Assembly (NCBI GenBank): GCA_022843485.1
Contig: JALHNM010000011.1
Span: 26,831-90,830 of the forward strand
Direction of reading: 5' to 3'
From: Fimbriimonadaceae bacterium
Lineage (GTDB): Bacteria; Armatimonadota; Fimbriimonadia; Fimbriimonadales; Fimbriimonadaceae
Length of the DNA: 64,000 nucleotides
Part shown: positions 1-8,740 of the stretch, one piece after another
Layout of the letters: the number at the start of each line of letters is the position of its first letter
Position numbering within the stretch: position 1 is the stretch's first letter
Translations under genes and position numbers: made by a program
The notes under the pieces: generated by a model
Told to the model about the DNA's origin: nothing
What the model saw: the letters and a program-made list of their open reading frames with translations, nothing else
The model's database searches: none

Positions 1-564
1 GCCTTCTTCGACGCGATGAAGCCTGGGGCAGGGTTTATCAACACGAGCCGGGCCGAGGTCGTCGATGAGGACGCGATGGTCGGCGCCCTTCGATCAGGCA
101 AGATCCGGGCGGGGCTAGACGTTATGGTCGGAGAGCCTTCAGGTGGAGAGGGAGTCTATGAAGGGCCCTTGAAGGATCTAGCGAACGTGTACTGTACCCA
201 TCACATCGGGGCGAGTACGGATCAAGCTCAAGAGGCGGTCTCGGCGGAAACGGTGCGCATCGTGAAAGAGTACAAGACGACCGGCACGGTGCCGAACGTC
301 GTGAACTTGGGTAAAGGTGAGATCGCGACGCACCTCCTAGTCGTGAGGCACCGGGATCGAGTCGGTGTGCTCGCGGGAGTCCTTGGACATCTGAAGGACG
401 ATGGAGTCAACGTACAGGAAATGGAGAACATCGTTCTTGGTGGGGCGCACGCGGCTATCGCACAAATCGCGGTGAACAAGGCGCCGGGAGACGCCGTCCT
501 CTCGGCGATTCGGCTGCTCCCCGACGTATTCTCGTCCAACCTGTTCCCGATCGCAAAGCCTTAG
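1..564 (+). CDS. serA: D-3-phosphoglycerate dehydrogenase, C-terminal part (5' end outside window)
   Basis: Catalyses NAD-dependent oxidation of 3-phosphoglycerate, the first step of serine synthesis, in the cytoplasm. The reading frame is open from base 1, so the visible Met at base 16 is internal. The first half carries the end of the NAD/catalytic domain: INTSRAEVVDEDA, the GLDVMVGEP stretch, and the catalytic-His region CTHHIGAST. After about residue 105 comes a C-terminal ACT-type domain (HLLVVRHRDRVGVLAGVLGHL, shown in part), the serine-sensing regulatory domain of SerA. The stop is TAG at 562-564. The convergent alr gene begins 6 bases beyond. The family is clear; only the truncated start is uncertain. 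Confidence 0.9.
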   Translation, partial: AFFDAMKPGAGFINTSRAEVVDEDAMVGALRSGKIRAGLDVMVGEPSGGEGVYEGPLKDLANVYCTHHIGASTDQAQEAVSAETVRIVKEYKTTGTVPNVVNLGKGEIATHLLVVRHRDRVGVLAGVLGHLKDDGVNVQEMENIVLGGAHAAIAQIAVNKAPGDAVLSAIRLLPDVFSSNLFPIAKP

Positions 565-570
565 GCCGCG

Positions 571-1698
571 CTAGAAGTGGAACCGGCGGGAGACCCGCGA
601 CATGATCCTTGTCACGATCTCGTGAGAGTTTGTGTTCGCGAGTTCGGCCAGACGCGCGGCCGTGACCGAGTCCCCGATCAGTGTGACTTCATCGCCGATC
701 ACAGTGTCAGGCACCTCAGTGACGTCTAGGAGAAGTTGATCCATGCAGACAAGCCCGATCACCGGCGCCTCTTGCCCTCGAACCAGCGCGATACCCTTGT
801 TGCTTAACGAGCGGGGATAGCCGTCGCCGTACCCCGCACCGACCGTGGCGATCCGGGTCGGTCGTGACGTAACGTAAGTGCCCGAGTATCCGACCGGCTC
901 CCCGGCCGGCACGTCCCGCATGGCCGTCACACGCGAGGTCAAGCGCATGACCGGCCGCGCCTCGCCTTCGAGCAATCCATAGGGATCCACCCCATACCCG
1001 ACGATTCCGATCCGAACGAGGTTGCCTCGACTCTCGGGATAGCGTATGGCACCCGCACTGTTAGCAGCCTGAACGACCTGAAAGGACACGTTCGCCGACT
1101 CGAACGCGGCGAGGACCTCCTTCCAACGATCGATCTGCAGCAGTGTGTATGCCCCGTCTCGGGAAGAGTCCGCGAAGTGCTGAGCGATCCCAACCAACTC
1201 GACACCGGGTAAGTCCCGGATTCGACCCCCCACTTCGACCGCTTCTTCAGCCGAACACCCGAAACGATGAAGACCGGTGTCCACCTTAAGGTGAATCCGG
1301 GCGGGTAGCCCGTTCGATACGGCCGCGTCTGAAAGGCCCCGTGCCGACTCCACGGCCTCGACCAGCACGTCGAGCCGGTAGAACACAGCCTGCTCCGCCT
1401 CGATCGGGAGGATTGGGGACAGCACCATGATCGGCGCGTCGATCCCGGAATCTCGCAGCGCGATCCCTTCTTGAACGGTAGCGACCGCCGCCCAGTCCGC
1501 CCCGTTCCTCAGGGCGTACCGACTCACGGAGACGAGCCCGTGGCCGTAAGCATCGGCCTTCACGACCAGAGCCACGGCCACTGAGGGATCGCCGAGGCGG
1601 CGACGCACCGCGCCAAGGTTGTGCCCAAGCGCCTTCAGGTCGATATCCGCCCACGTCCGTGGGTAAGGCTGCACCCGGCCATGTAACCCGGAGACCAC
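571..1698 (-). CDS. alr: alanine racemase
   Basis: PLP enzyme interconverting L- and D-alanine for peptidoglycan. The PLP lysine is K47 in VVKADAYGHG. The second catalytic base is the Tyr of GAGYGDGYPR (about Y290). The length of 375 residues is normal for the fold-type III barrel plus C-terminal beta domain, which includes a VCMDQLLLDVT segment. The start is a GTG at 1698; a further in-frame GTG lies at 1674, so the exact N terminus is uncertain. Only 27 bases separate it from the divergent TetR-type regulator, so promoters of both must overlap there. Confidence 0.93.
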   Translation of the reverse strand: MVSGLHGRVQPYPRTWADIDLKALGHNLGAVRRRLGDPSVAVALVVKADAYGHGLVSVSRYALRNGADWAAVATVQEGIALRDSGIDAPIMVLSPILPIEAEQAVFYRLDVLVEAVESARGLSDAAVSNGLPARIHLKVDTGLHRFGCSAEEAVEVGGRIRDLPGVELVGIAQHFADSSRDGAYTLLQIDRWKEVLAAFESANVSFQVVQAANSAGAIRYPESRGNLVRIGIVGYGVDPYGLLEGEARPVMRLTSRVTAMRDVPAGEPVGYSGTYVTSRPTRIATVGAGYGDGYPRSLSNKGIALVRGQEAPVIGLVCMDQLLLDVTEVPDTVIGDEVTLIGDSVTAARLAELANTNSHEIVTRIMSRVSRRFHF

Positions 1699-1725
1699 GG
1701 ATCACACTAGGACGTCACCATCAGG

Positions 1726-2319
1726 TTGACACCGCATATCCAGACGGTGCACAATAGCCAAGTGAAACAGAGGCGCGACCAGATCCTCGTTGCGGCCTAC
1801 GGACTGATGGGCACCCGTGGCCTAGAGGCCGTCCATGCAAGGACAGTCGCCGCCGAGGTCGGTGTCAACCATGCGACCGTCCATTACTATTTCCCCCGAC
1901 GGTCCGACCTGCTGAATGGAGTCGCCGAGTACGCGCTGCGGATCCTCCAAGAGGATCGCTCTCGGTTCCAAGAAGGCACCATCGACCCGCGCGAAAAGGT
2001 CGTCGCCGAGCTGCAGCTTGCCGAGGCCTACTGCAAGCGTGGCAGCCGCTTCGTCAAGGTCCTCGCGAGCCTCTACGTCGCGTCTATCGAGGACCCCGCG
2101 TTGCGGAAGAAGCTCAAGGGCATCTGGTCGGCGTGGGGCGACGTCGTCCGGGCCCACCTGCAGCTGGCGAAACCCGCGAAGGCCTCGCCGTTCTCAGACC
2201 CGGAACTGCTCATGGCGACGCTCTTCGGGATCGGCCTCTCCAGTCACCTCCTCGACGGGACGAACCTCCCGAGGGAGCGGGTCAGCCGCGTCGAAGAGTC
2301 GCTCTTCCGGGCGCGCTAA
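1726..2319 (+). CDS. TetR/AcrR family transcriptional regulator
   Basis: About 197 residues with an N-terminal TetR helix-turn-helix (residues about 17-60). It contains RRDQILVAAYGLMGTRGLEA followed by VAAEVGVNHATVHYYFPRRS, the canonical recognition helix and YYF motif. The C-terminal half is the variable ligand-binding/dimerisation part and gives no ligand hint. The TTG at 1726 is the longest start; GTG codons at 1747 and 1762 are alternatives. It is divergent from alr with a 27-base gap, so it may control alr or itself. Its end overlaps the convergent gene by 4 bases. Confidence 0.85.
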   Translation: MTPHIQTVHNSQVKQRRDQILVAAYGLMGTRGLEAVHARTVAAEVGVNHATVHYYFPRRSDLLNGVAEYALRILQEDRSRFQEGTIDPREKVVAELQLAEAYCKRGSRFVKVLASLYVASIEDPALRKKLKGIWSAWGDVVRAHLQLAKPAKASPFSDPELLMATLFGIGLSSHLLDGTNLPRERVSRVEESLFRAR

Positions 2320-3134
2320 CCACCCGTCCGACGCCCCCGCGGCACGCGCTGCAAGCTCGCCGAAGGGATCGGGGCGAAATCGCCGCCATAGAGCGTGAAC
2401 AGCACCCGCAGGTCTGCCGAATCCGGCTTGCCGACCCATTCCAACCGGATCGAGTGCAGCCCCTTGCCGAGCGGGGCCCAACCGGTCAGCTCTCCGGGCT
2501 TCGACCCGTCGTCGTCGTCGACCACAAGCTGCCCCCCGACCCAAAGCCGCACCCCGAGCGGGGCACGGACCTGGAATCCGTACAGGCCGTCCTCATCGAC
2601 TCGGATGAAACCCTCGTACATCCGACCCACCGGCGCCTCGACCGGCCCTTCCACGAGGAACGCCGTCGCCGTCGCGGTGGAATCCGCCCGCTTGCCGTAC
2701 ATCGACCGCACCGTGGGCCACTCGCCCTTAAACTCGCTCATCGTCAACCCCGGCTCAATCCGCCGCGGCGTCATCGGCGCCCAAGCCTCGACCTTCTCGA
2801 GTCGAAGCCGAACCGGAGCCGACGGCTGGGCCCCGCGACGAAAGGCACGGACGGTCACGACCGTGGTCTCGCTCACTTCGAAGGGAACGGTGTATCTCGT
2901 CGAGTTCGGTCCGGGCGTGCGGCCGTCAAGGGTGTAGCGCACGTCGGCGCCCGGCTGCCAGCCCGAAACGGTCACCTTCATCGAGTCCACGAACACGGTC
3001 GAAGGGGCCGAGACCACGAGCGCTTGCGTGCCCTGGGAGAGGGCCGGCACCATCGCCGAGGCCACCAAGGCCGCGAGCGCGAGGCGAAGGGCATGGGCGG
3101 GAGTACGGAAGTCCTGCGGCATCCTGGCCGTCAT
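2316..3134 (-). CDS. exported protein with chitobiase-type C-terminal and PA14-like domains
   Basis: 272 residues. An N-terminal hydrophobic stretch (LRLALAALVASAMVPAL) ending near SQGTQA looks like a signal peptide. Residues about 40-115 resemble the small Ig-like domain found at the end of beta-hexosaminidases (VRYTLDGRTPGPNSTRYTVP). Residues about 120-262 resemble a PA14 carbohydrate-binding fold (YEGFIRVDEDGLYGFQV, RLWVGGQLVVDD). A surface or periplasmic sugar-binding role is inferred. No catalytic motif is seen. It overlaps the convergent regulator by 4 bases. Confidence 0.7.
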   Translation of the reverse strand: MTARMPQDFRTPAHALRLALAALVASAMVPALSQGTQALVVSAPSTVFVDSMKVTVSGWQPGADVRYTLDGRTPGPNSTRYTVPFEVSETTVVTVRAFRRGAQPSAPVRLRLEKVEAWAPMTPRRIEPGLTMSEFKGEWPTVRSMYGKRADSTATATAFLVEGPVEAPVGRMYEGFIRVDEDGLYGFQVRAPLGVRLWVGGQLVVDDDDGSKPGELTGWAPLGKGLHSIRLEWVGKPDSADLRVLFTLYGGDFAPIPSASLQRVPRGRRTGG

Positions 3135-3426
3135 ACCCCGATTCGAACCCCCAAGGTTTCACACTACTGCCCCCGGCCCGTAGTTATCCCTAAAGAAATG
3201 ACAAGCGGGTCACAAAGCGGACTGCCGAAGTGAATAGCCCCATAGGCTTCATCGCTCCAAGCGGGGGGCCCGGACATCGAACATGGCAATGGCGTGCTCT
3301 TGCTCGGCCACCGTGCTGGGCCCTGCCTCGTCGAACGACCCGTCTCTGGCCGGGCTCGGGACGACGATCCTCACCTGCGCGGGCGAAGGGAACATCCCGA
3401 TCGAATAGACCGGCTCCCAAACCCAC
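3135..3426. other. intergenic stretch, no gene recognised
   Basis: 292 bases between two reverse-strand genes. Short open frames exist in several phases, but none has a recognisable domain or convincing start signal. It presumably contains the promoter of the PA14-like gene. Confidence 0.5.
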
Positions 3427-5058
3427 TTACGCGGCCGCACTGGCGCCGTCGGCGACGACGACCCGGTTGCGGCCATTCTCCTTTCCCGCATACAGCGCGG
3501 CGTCCGCCCGCCTCAAGAGGTCGTCTGGAGACCGGTCCCTGGGCGAGATTTCGGCGACTCCGAGCGTGGCGGTGACCGGTCGGAACGGCCAGTCCGCCTC
3601 TTCGAGCGCCGACCGAACCTTCTCGGCCCACTGGCGAGCCCCGTCCATCCCTGTTCCCGGGAGCAGGGCGACGAACTCCTCGCCACCGTGACGGGCCACC
3701 CTCACTCCCCCATCCGCGAAACCGGCCAAGAGTTCACCGGTCGCCTTCAAGGCCCGGTCTCCCGCGAGGTGGCCGAACGTGTCGTTCAGCGACTTGAACC
3801 GGTCCAGATCCAGGAGAACTACCGACAACGGGCTTCCGAGTCGAGTCGCGGATTCAAACTCCGCACTGAGCCAGCCGGCGAGTGCACGGGCGTTGGGGAG
3901 CCCGGTCAGACCGTCACTCGTGGCGAGTTCGGACAGCGTCTCGTTGGCCAGTTGCAGGGAGACGGCTTGGGACTCGATGTGCAGCATCAGCATCTCCACC
4001 TGCTCGGCGTGTTCGCGAGCCTGGACCTCGCTCTCGACCATCAGTGTCACGTCGACGATGCTGACGACGGTCGAGTAGGTCGGGTCGTCCCCAGGTATCG
4101 CCGTGGCCTCGGGTGCGACCCAACGTGAGCCCCCCTCTTCGGTCTCGATCCGGACCGGTCTCGCGCCGGGAGCGGTGCCCGCGATGAGTCTGGCCAAGGC
4201 CTCTGGCGGGAACTCCCCCCGCTCCTGGAGAGACGTGGCCTCCGACGTCAGTCCCATAAGCCGCCCTGCCTCTCCGTTCCACGAAACGACCGAGCCGGTG
4301 CGGTCTAGGATGACCACGCCGCAGGGGAGGGAACCGATCAGCGTCCTGAACCGACGCTCGCTTTCCTCGAGCTGCCTTCGCTCGTTCACCTCGGCCGTCC
4401 GATCCACCGTGGTCACGACTACCCCGGTCACCGTGCCACCCGCTGACCTAAGGGGATAGAGGTTGCTCTCGACCTGCAGGACGCTGTTCAGACGGGTCTT
4501 GGACTCCCAGGCCAGGCGCTCGACCCGTTCGCCCCGACCCACCGCCTCAAGGGCCCCACGGAGTGTCGCGTGCTCCGACCGGTCTGCAAGCAACTCGGCG
4601 AAATCCTGGAGGTAGGCCCGTTCGCCCTGCACCTTCCAGAGGTCGGAGGCCGCGCGGTTCCACTCGAACACCCGGCCGTCAAGGTCGCAGGTGAGGCAGG
4701 CGACGGGCATGGCCGAGAAGAAGTCCTGGAACCTGGACGTCAGGTATCGAAGGATCTCGTTCGAGGACTGAGCGGATTCTTCGGCCTCGATAGCCCGGGA
4801 CAGGTTGTGGTCGACTCCGATCACGAGCTCCTTGACCTCAGCGTCCCGCTCGCGGAGAAGACACACTAAGTGGCGGATTCGCGTCGTCAGCCGTCGTCGC
4901 TCGAGCCCGAGCGCGACACCCCAGGTCGCCAGGCCGAACACGATTGCCCACGGCACCAGGGCCCAGAGCACCTGGATCGCACCGATCGACCTGACGAGCG
5001 TCAGACCGGCGAGTCCAAAGTGTTCCGCGGGCAACCCCAGAACGAGAATCGAAGCCAT
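3427..5058 (-). CDS. membrane PAS-PAS-GGDEF diguanylate cyclase
   Basis: 543 residues. A hydrophobic N-terminal segment (about 10-52) is followed by a coiled-coil linker, two PAS-like domains (about 110-225 and 235-350), a second coiled coil and a GGDEF domain (about 380-535). The active-site motif reads RHGGEEFVALLPG, with the metal-binding DLDRFKSLNDTFGH upstream, so c-di-GMP synthesis is expected. No RxxD inhibitory site precedes GGEEF. It is the last gene of a reverse-strand run and starts 34 bases after the thioesterase stop. The signal sensed by the PAS domains is unknown. Confidence 0.92.
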   Translation of the reverse strand: MASILVLGLPAEHFGLAGLTLVRSIGAIQVLWALVPWAIVFGLATWGVALGLERRRLTTRIRHLVCLLRERDAEVKELVIGVDHNLSRAIEAEESAQSSNEILRYLTSRFQDFFSAMPVACLTCDLDGRVFEWNRAASDLWKVQGERAYLQDFAELLADRSEHATLRGALEAVGRGERVERLAWESKTRLNSVLQVESNLYPLRSAGGTVTGVVVTTVDRTAEVNERRQLEESERRFRTLIGSLPCGVVILDRTGSVVSWNGEAGRLMGLTSEATSLQERGEFPPEALARLIAGTAPGARPVRIETEEGGSRWVAPEATAIPGDDPTYSTVVSIVDVTLMVESEVQAREHAEQVEMLMLHIESQAVSLQLANETLSELATSDGLTGLPNARALAGWLSAEFESATRLGSPLSVVLLDLDRFKSLNDTFGHLAGDRALKATGELLAGFADGGVRVARHGGEEFVALLPGTGMDGARQWAEKVRSALEEADWPFRPVTATLGVAEISPRDRSPDDLLRRADAALYAGKENGRNRVVVADGASAAA

Positions 5059-5092
5059 GTTCCCGGATTCTCGGTAACTAACAATTCAGTCG

Positions 5093-5656
5093 TCAGTACG
5101 GATTTCTGGGACGACCTATCATCGAGTCGAGGTCGGTCTCGCTCGCGGACTGAAGCTCTCGTCGGGCCGCCTCAAGGTCGGCGATCAGCCGTTCTCGAAG
5201 TTCGCGGCGCACCCTCGCCGTCAAGTATCGGCGCTTGTCCTCGACCGTCCGGAAGACGAGCTCAGGCACCATAGTGGGCCGGCCTTCCTTGAGGGCCACC
5301 ATCGTCACCCGAGCCGTGTTCGTATGGCGGGTGGAGCCTGTGACCAGGTTCGTCGCGGAAACGTCGATCGTCACCTCGAGGCTCGTCCGGCCCGTGTGGG
5401 TGACCGTCCCTTCTAGGGTCACCAACTCCCCGACCTCGATCGGCTCATGGAAATCGACCCGGTCGAACGACGCGGTGACACAGATGTGCCCGCTGAACTT
5501 CTGGGCCGTCGCCGAGGCGCACAGGTCGATGAGCGAGAGGATCGCCCCACCGAAGACTTTTCCAAGGACGTTGGCCTCGGACGGCGTCATGATCTGAGCG
5601 AGCCGAGTGATCGACTCCTCGACCGTACGTTGGGGACGCGGCTCCTCGGGCATCAC
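5093..5656 (-). CDS. hotdog-fold acyl-CoA thioesterase
   Basis: 187 residues. Residues about 15-130 form one hotdog domain with the family signature MTPSEANVLGKVFGGAILSL, then DLCASATA, matching cytosolic acyl-CoA hydrolases of the YciA/ACOT type (acyl-CoA to free acid plus CoA). The charged C-terminal tail (RRYLTARVRRELRERLIADL) is predicted helical and is longer than in YciA. The start ATG overlaps the tpiA stop by 4 bases, so translation is probably coupled. The substrate chain length is not visible. Confidence 0.85.
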   Translation of the reverse strand: MMPEEPRPQRTVEESITRLAQIMTPSEANVLGKVFGGAILSLIDLCASATAQKFSGHICVTASFDRVDFHEPIEVGELVTLEGTVTHTGRTSLEVTIDVSATNLVTGSTRHTNTARVTMVALKEGRPTMVPELVFRTVEDKRRYLTARVRRELRERLIADLEAARRELQSASETDLDSMIGRPRNPY

Positions 5657-6447
5657 TGTGCGCTCAGGACGATCTGGGCGAAGCCGACCGGGTCGAGCGA
5701 AGCCCCTCCGACCAGGCCCCCGTCGATGTTGAGCTGGGCGAAGAGTTCAGAGGCGTTGTCCGCCTTCACACTTCCCCCGTACAGGATCCGGGTCGATTCC
5801 GCCTGCTGCGTGCCCGCCAGCGAGCCGAGGACGCCACGGATCGCTCCGCACACCCTCTCCGCTTCGGCGGCGTCACAGGTCCGGCCCGTGCCGATCGCCC
5901 AGACCGGCTCGTAGGCGACGATCAGTGAACCGACTGACTCAGGGGACAGACCCCCGAGGGCACCGCGGATCTGCCCCTCGATCACCGAGTCCGTCTGCCC
6001 TGCCTCTCGCTCAACGATCGTCTCGCCGACGCACACGACCGGGGTCAACCCGACGGCCAGAAGCGAACGCACCTTGAGGCCGACCGTCTCGTCGGTCTCC
6101 GCGAAAAAGCCCAGGCTCGTGTCCAGGACTTCGAGCTTTCCGAACCGCCCCCTGGTCTCGGAGTGGCCGACGATGCATGCCCCGACCCCGGCCTCTTTCA
6201 GCATCGCCGGGCTCGTCTGGCCGGTGAAGGCCCCCTTCTCAGCCCAGAACACGTCTTGCGCCCCGAGTCGGACTGGCCCGTCGCCCAGTAGCGAGCCGAC
6301 CGTCGTCAACCAGACCGTCGGCGGGCAGACCCAGACTTCGGCCGTCGGCGCGCCGTCGAGTGCGGCGAGCAGGCCGCGGACGATGGCCGTCGCTTCGGCC
6401 ACCGTCCCGTTCATCTTCCAGTTGCCCGCGACGACCGGCCGGCGCAA
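5653..6447 (-). CDS. tpiA: triosephosphate isomerase
   Basis: Interconverts dihydroxyacetone phosphate and glyceraldehyde 3-phosphate in glycolysis. 264 residues with all catalytic elements: AGNWKMNG (Lys11), CIVGHSE (His), VAYEPVWAIGTG (Glu) and the phosphate loops YGGSVKADN and GGLVGGASL. An extra segment of about 14 residues follows the His motif, between GHSETRGRFG and AETDE. Such long forms are known in some lineages including Armatimonadota (recalled, not checked). It lies in a run with the OsmC-like gene 3 bases upstream and the thioesterase overlapping downstream. Confidence 0.95.
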   Translation of the reverse strand: MRRPVVAGNWKMNGTVAEATAIVRGLLAALDGAPTAEVWVCPPTVWLTTVGSLLGDGPVRLGAQDVFWAEKGAFTGQTSPAMLKEAGVGACIVGHSETRGRFGKLEVLDTSLGFFAETDETVGLKVRSLLAVGLTPVVCVGETIVEREAGQTDSVIEGQIRGALGGLSPESVGSLIVAYEPVWAIGTGRTCDAAEAERVCGAIRGVLGSLAGTQQAESTRILYGGSVKADNASELFAQLNIDGGLVGGASLDPVGFAQIVLSAQ

Positions 6448-6450
6448 CGC

Positions 6451-6912
6451 TCAGGCCCTCGCGACCGTCGGTTCGACGACGATCTCGACCTTGTCCCGGA
6501 CCGCGTTCGTAATGATGCAGTACCCGTCCGCCTTGTGGGCCATCTCCTCGGCCATCTTCACGTGCTCGTCGGTGGCGTCGGGGGTGAGCCGCACGTTCGG
6601 GTGGATCGTGACCTTGCGGTACACGATGTTCGGGCCCTGCTCTTCGACCAGCCCGACGGCCTTGACGTCGAGCCCGGCGAGCGGGAGCTTCCGGTTCGCG
6701 GCGATGATCCCGAAGGTGATGCTGTAGCAGGCGGCGACTGCTGAGGCGAGGAGTTCCTCGGGGTTGGTGCCGGCCGGGTCTTGGCCGCCGAACTCCGGCG
6801 GCACGCGCAACTCGTTCCGGATCCCCGTGCGGTCGGCAGTGACGCTCCCGGCGCCCTCGCGCCCACCGTTCCATTGGACGCTGACCGGGTATTCGTGAAG
6901 CTTGGACATCAA
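6451..6912 (-). CDS. OsmC/Ohr-family peroxiredoxin
   Basis: 153 residues of the OsmC fold, a thiol peroxidase acting on organic hydroperoxides. The two reactive cysteines are in SAVAACYSITFG and DGYCIITNAV, and the family segment TNPEELLASAVAACY is present. It is first in the reverse-strand run followed by tpiA, thioesterase and the diguanylate cyclase. About 96 bases separate it from the divergent tRNA-Cys. It is closer to OsmC than Ohr by the PEELLASA motif. Confidence 0.88.
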   Translation of the reverse strand: MMSKLHEYPVSVQWNGGREGAGSVTADRTGIRNELRVPPEFGGQDPAGTNPEELLASAVAACYSITFGIIAANRKLPLAGLDVKAVGLVEEQGPNIVYRKVTIHPNVRLTPDATDEHVKMAEEMAHKADGYCIITNAVRDKVEIVVEPTVARA

Positions 6913-7008
6913 GTGGAGTCTACTCGCCGAGCCCTGGTCGAGTTGGCGTGGACCCCGGCCTCAAGGGCCGGGCCGAACCGGGCGCCGCGGGTATAGTCGA
7001 AGGCCCTC

Positions 7009-7084
7009 GGCGCCGTACCCAAGTGGTTAAGGGAAGGGTCTGCAAAACCCTCATCCGGCGGTTCGAATCCGCCCGGCGCCTCCA
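7009..7084 (+). tRNA. tRNA-Cys (anticodon GCA)
   Basis: A complete cloverleaf can be folded by eye. The acceptor pairs GGCGCCG with CGGCGCC, the D stem is CCC/GGG, the anticodon stem is AGGGT/ACCCT with loop CTGCAAA (GCA at 7042-7044), and the T arm is GGCGG-TTCGAAT-CCGCC. The discriminator is T at 7081, as expected for tRNA-Cys, and CCA is encoded at 7082-7084. Confidence 0.97.
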
Positions 7085-7091
7085 CCTTCCC

Positions 7092-7925
7092 TTACGGCGA
7101 GAACGTCTGCGTCGGCTTCGTCACCTTGAAGACGTACAGGTCGTTCTGTCGCACCTGCTGCCAGGTCCGCGTCTCAACGTGGCCGTCGCCGAAGATGTAG
7201 TGCGACCGCCCGCCGTGCCCCGGGGTAGGCCGCGCCCGGAACCGGGTCGTGCAGCCGGTGATCGGCATGTCCGCCGGGCCCTTCGGGGGGAGGTTCCGAC
7301 CGGCAAGCTTCCACGTGTCGCAGTTAATGAAGCCCGAGCCGTCCACGACGCCCATCCACTGGTCGCGGAGCCCGTCCGGCCACTGCTCGACCCAAGCCAC
7401 GGTCTCCGACGGGCGCTCGACCGTCGACTCGGGCCGGCCGACTACGTCGTTCACCGAGCGGTCGAAGTAGTACATGCCCGTGTTGTCGTCTAGTCCCCGC
7501 TTCTCGTTCGTATTGATCGTCCCCACATAGGCGTACGATCGCAGCAACCCTTTCGTCCGGTAGTTGCCGTCCCAGAACGCGAAGCCGTTGCGGTCCGACC
7601 GGGCAAGGTTGTCGCTCGGGCACTTGAAGACCTGGTCGCTCTTCATGTAGGGCATCAACTGGAGGTCCGGCGGGATCTCGCGCCCCGTGCCCCCGTTGAT
7701 CGGAGGCACGCTCGCCGCCCAGGTCGGGTAGACGTCCGAGTGGTCGCCCATGTAGAGCGTCATCCCAAGACCGATCTGCTTGAGGTTGTTGAGGCACCCC
7801 GTCTTCCTCGCGGACTCCTTCGCCTGGGCGAAAACCGGGAAGAGGATCGCGGCAAGGATGGCGATGATGGCGATGACGACCAGGAGTTCGATCAGCGTGA
7901 AGGCCCGACTTCGGCGCATTCTCAC
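7092..7925 (-). CDS. type IV prepilin-like protein with H-X9-DG motif
   Basis: 277 residues. The N terminus [20 protein letters not shown] is a canonical prepilin cleavage and methylation site with the pilin helix. It is followed by [20 protein letters not shown], typical of the DUF1559-like pseudopilins abundant in Armatimonadota and Planctomycetota. Near the C terminus [15 protein letters not shown] gives the diagnostic H-X9-DG signature. It is expected to be processed by a prepilin peptidase and placed in a type II secretion/pilus-like system, none of which is encoded nearby. It is divergent from the metallopeptidase gene with a 66-base gap. Confidence 0.93.
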   Translation of the reverse strand: MRMRRSRAFTLIELLVVIAIIAILAAILFPVFAQAKESARKTGCLNNLKQIGLGMTLYMGDHSDVYPTWAASVPPINGGTGREIPPDLQLMPYMKSDQVFKCPSDNLARSDRNGFAFWDGNYRTKGLLRSYAYVGTINTNEKRGLDDNTGMYYFDRSVNDVVGRPESTVERPSETVAWVEQWPDGLRDQWMGVVDGSGFINCDTWKLAGRNLPPKGPADMPITGCTTRFRARPTPGHGGRSHYIFGDGHVETRTWQQVRQNDLYVFKVTKPTQTFSP

Positions 7926-7991
7926 GTTCCTACCCTACGGACGTTAACGTTTCGTCAACGTCCCCCAAAGACCGGCGAGTATCCTGGGCCG

Positions 7992-8678
7992 GTGAGCGCC
8001 CTTGCCCTCGCCCTCGTGGCGGCCCTTGCGGCTCCAAAACACTCCGACTACACCGTCGAGCGCATCGACGGCTGGGAGGTGAAAGTCGAGACCGTCCTCC
8101 TAACCGAGGCCCCGGAGCTGTGGGCCGCCGCCCGCCGCGAACTCGGGAGCCAGCTCTTCCAGATCACGCGTGCCGTGCCTGACCCCCCGTTGACCCGCCT
8201 GCGAGAGGTCACCGTCTGGGTGCACCGCAAGAGCCCCTGGACCAAGTGCATGGCCTACCACCCGAGCGCCGAGTGGCTCCGCGACAACGGCCTGAACCCC
8301 GACATGGCGAAGGGGATCGAGATCGGCGACCCGGCGACCTTCCTGGCCTGGACGCGGCAGCAACCCTGGATGGTCCTCCACGAGCTTGCCCACGCCTACC
8401 ACGACCGCGTCCTCGAAGGGGGCTTTGAGAACACCCCCGTAGCCGCCGCCTTCGAGGCTGCCAAGCAAGGGGGGCGCTACGAGTCCGTCCTGCGCTACAG
8501 CGGCCGCACCGAGCGGCACTACGCCCTGACGAACCCGATGGAGTACTTCGCCGAGGCGACCGAGGCGTACTTCGGCGTGAACGACTTTTTCCCGTTCGTA
8601 AGGGCCGAACTTCGCGACCACGACCCGGGGGCCGACGCGCTCATGGTCGAAGTCTGGGGCGAGCCGAAGAACGGTTGA
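7992..8678 (+). CDS. zinc metallopeptidase-like protein (HELAH)
   Basis: 228 residues from the GTG at 7992. A longer frame reaching back to 7740 would run through the divergent pilin gene and is rejected. A short hydrophobic N terminus (ALALALVAALAAP) suggests export. MVLHELAHAYHD carries HExxH, and the downstream NPMEYFAEATEAYFG gives the probable third ligand Glu, an arrangement like anthrax lethal-factor-type gluzincins. The substrate is unknown. The M28 peptidase follows 62 bases downstream and may be co-transcribed. Confidence 0.78.
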   Translation: MSALALALVAALAAPKHSDYTVERIDGWEVKVETVLLTEAPELWAAARRELGSQLFQITRAVPDPPLTRLREVTVWVHRKSPWTKCMAYHPSAEWLRDNGLNPDMAKGIEIGDPATFLAWTRQQPWMVLHELAHAYHDRVLEGGFENTPVAAAFEAAKQGGRYESVLRYSGRTERHYALTNPMEYFAEATEAYFGVNDFFPFVRAELRDHDPGADALMVEVWGEPKNG

Positions 8679-8740
8679 CCTCTTTTCGGGCGGTCGTGAC
8701 GGAACTCGCGGAAGACACCTTCCGTAATCGACGGTAGCTT

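Noticed and set aside
2133..3233. 366-residue forward frame over the TetR/PA14 region
   Set aside because: It is antisense to the PA14-like gene and out of frame with the regulator; Arg/Pro/His-rich composition is typical of GC shadow frames.
5653..6447. Insertion in TpiA as a novelty
   Set aside because: All catalytic motifs are present, and long-loop TpiA forms are recalled from related phyla; it is more likely a lineage trait.
7740..7991. 84-residue N-terminal extension of the metallopeptidase gene
   Set aside because: It runs through the divergent prepilin start and has no protein-like content; the GTG at 7992 starts a plausible export signal.
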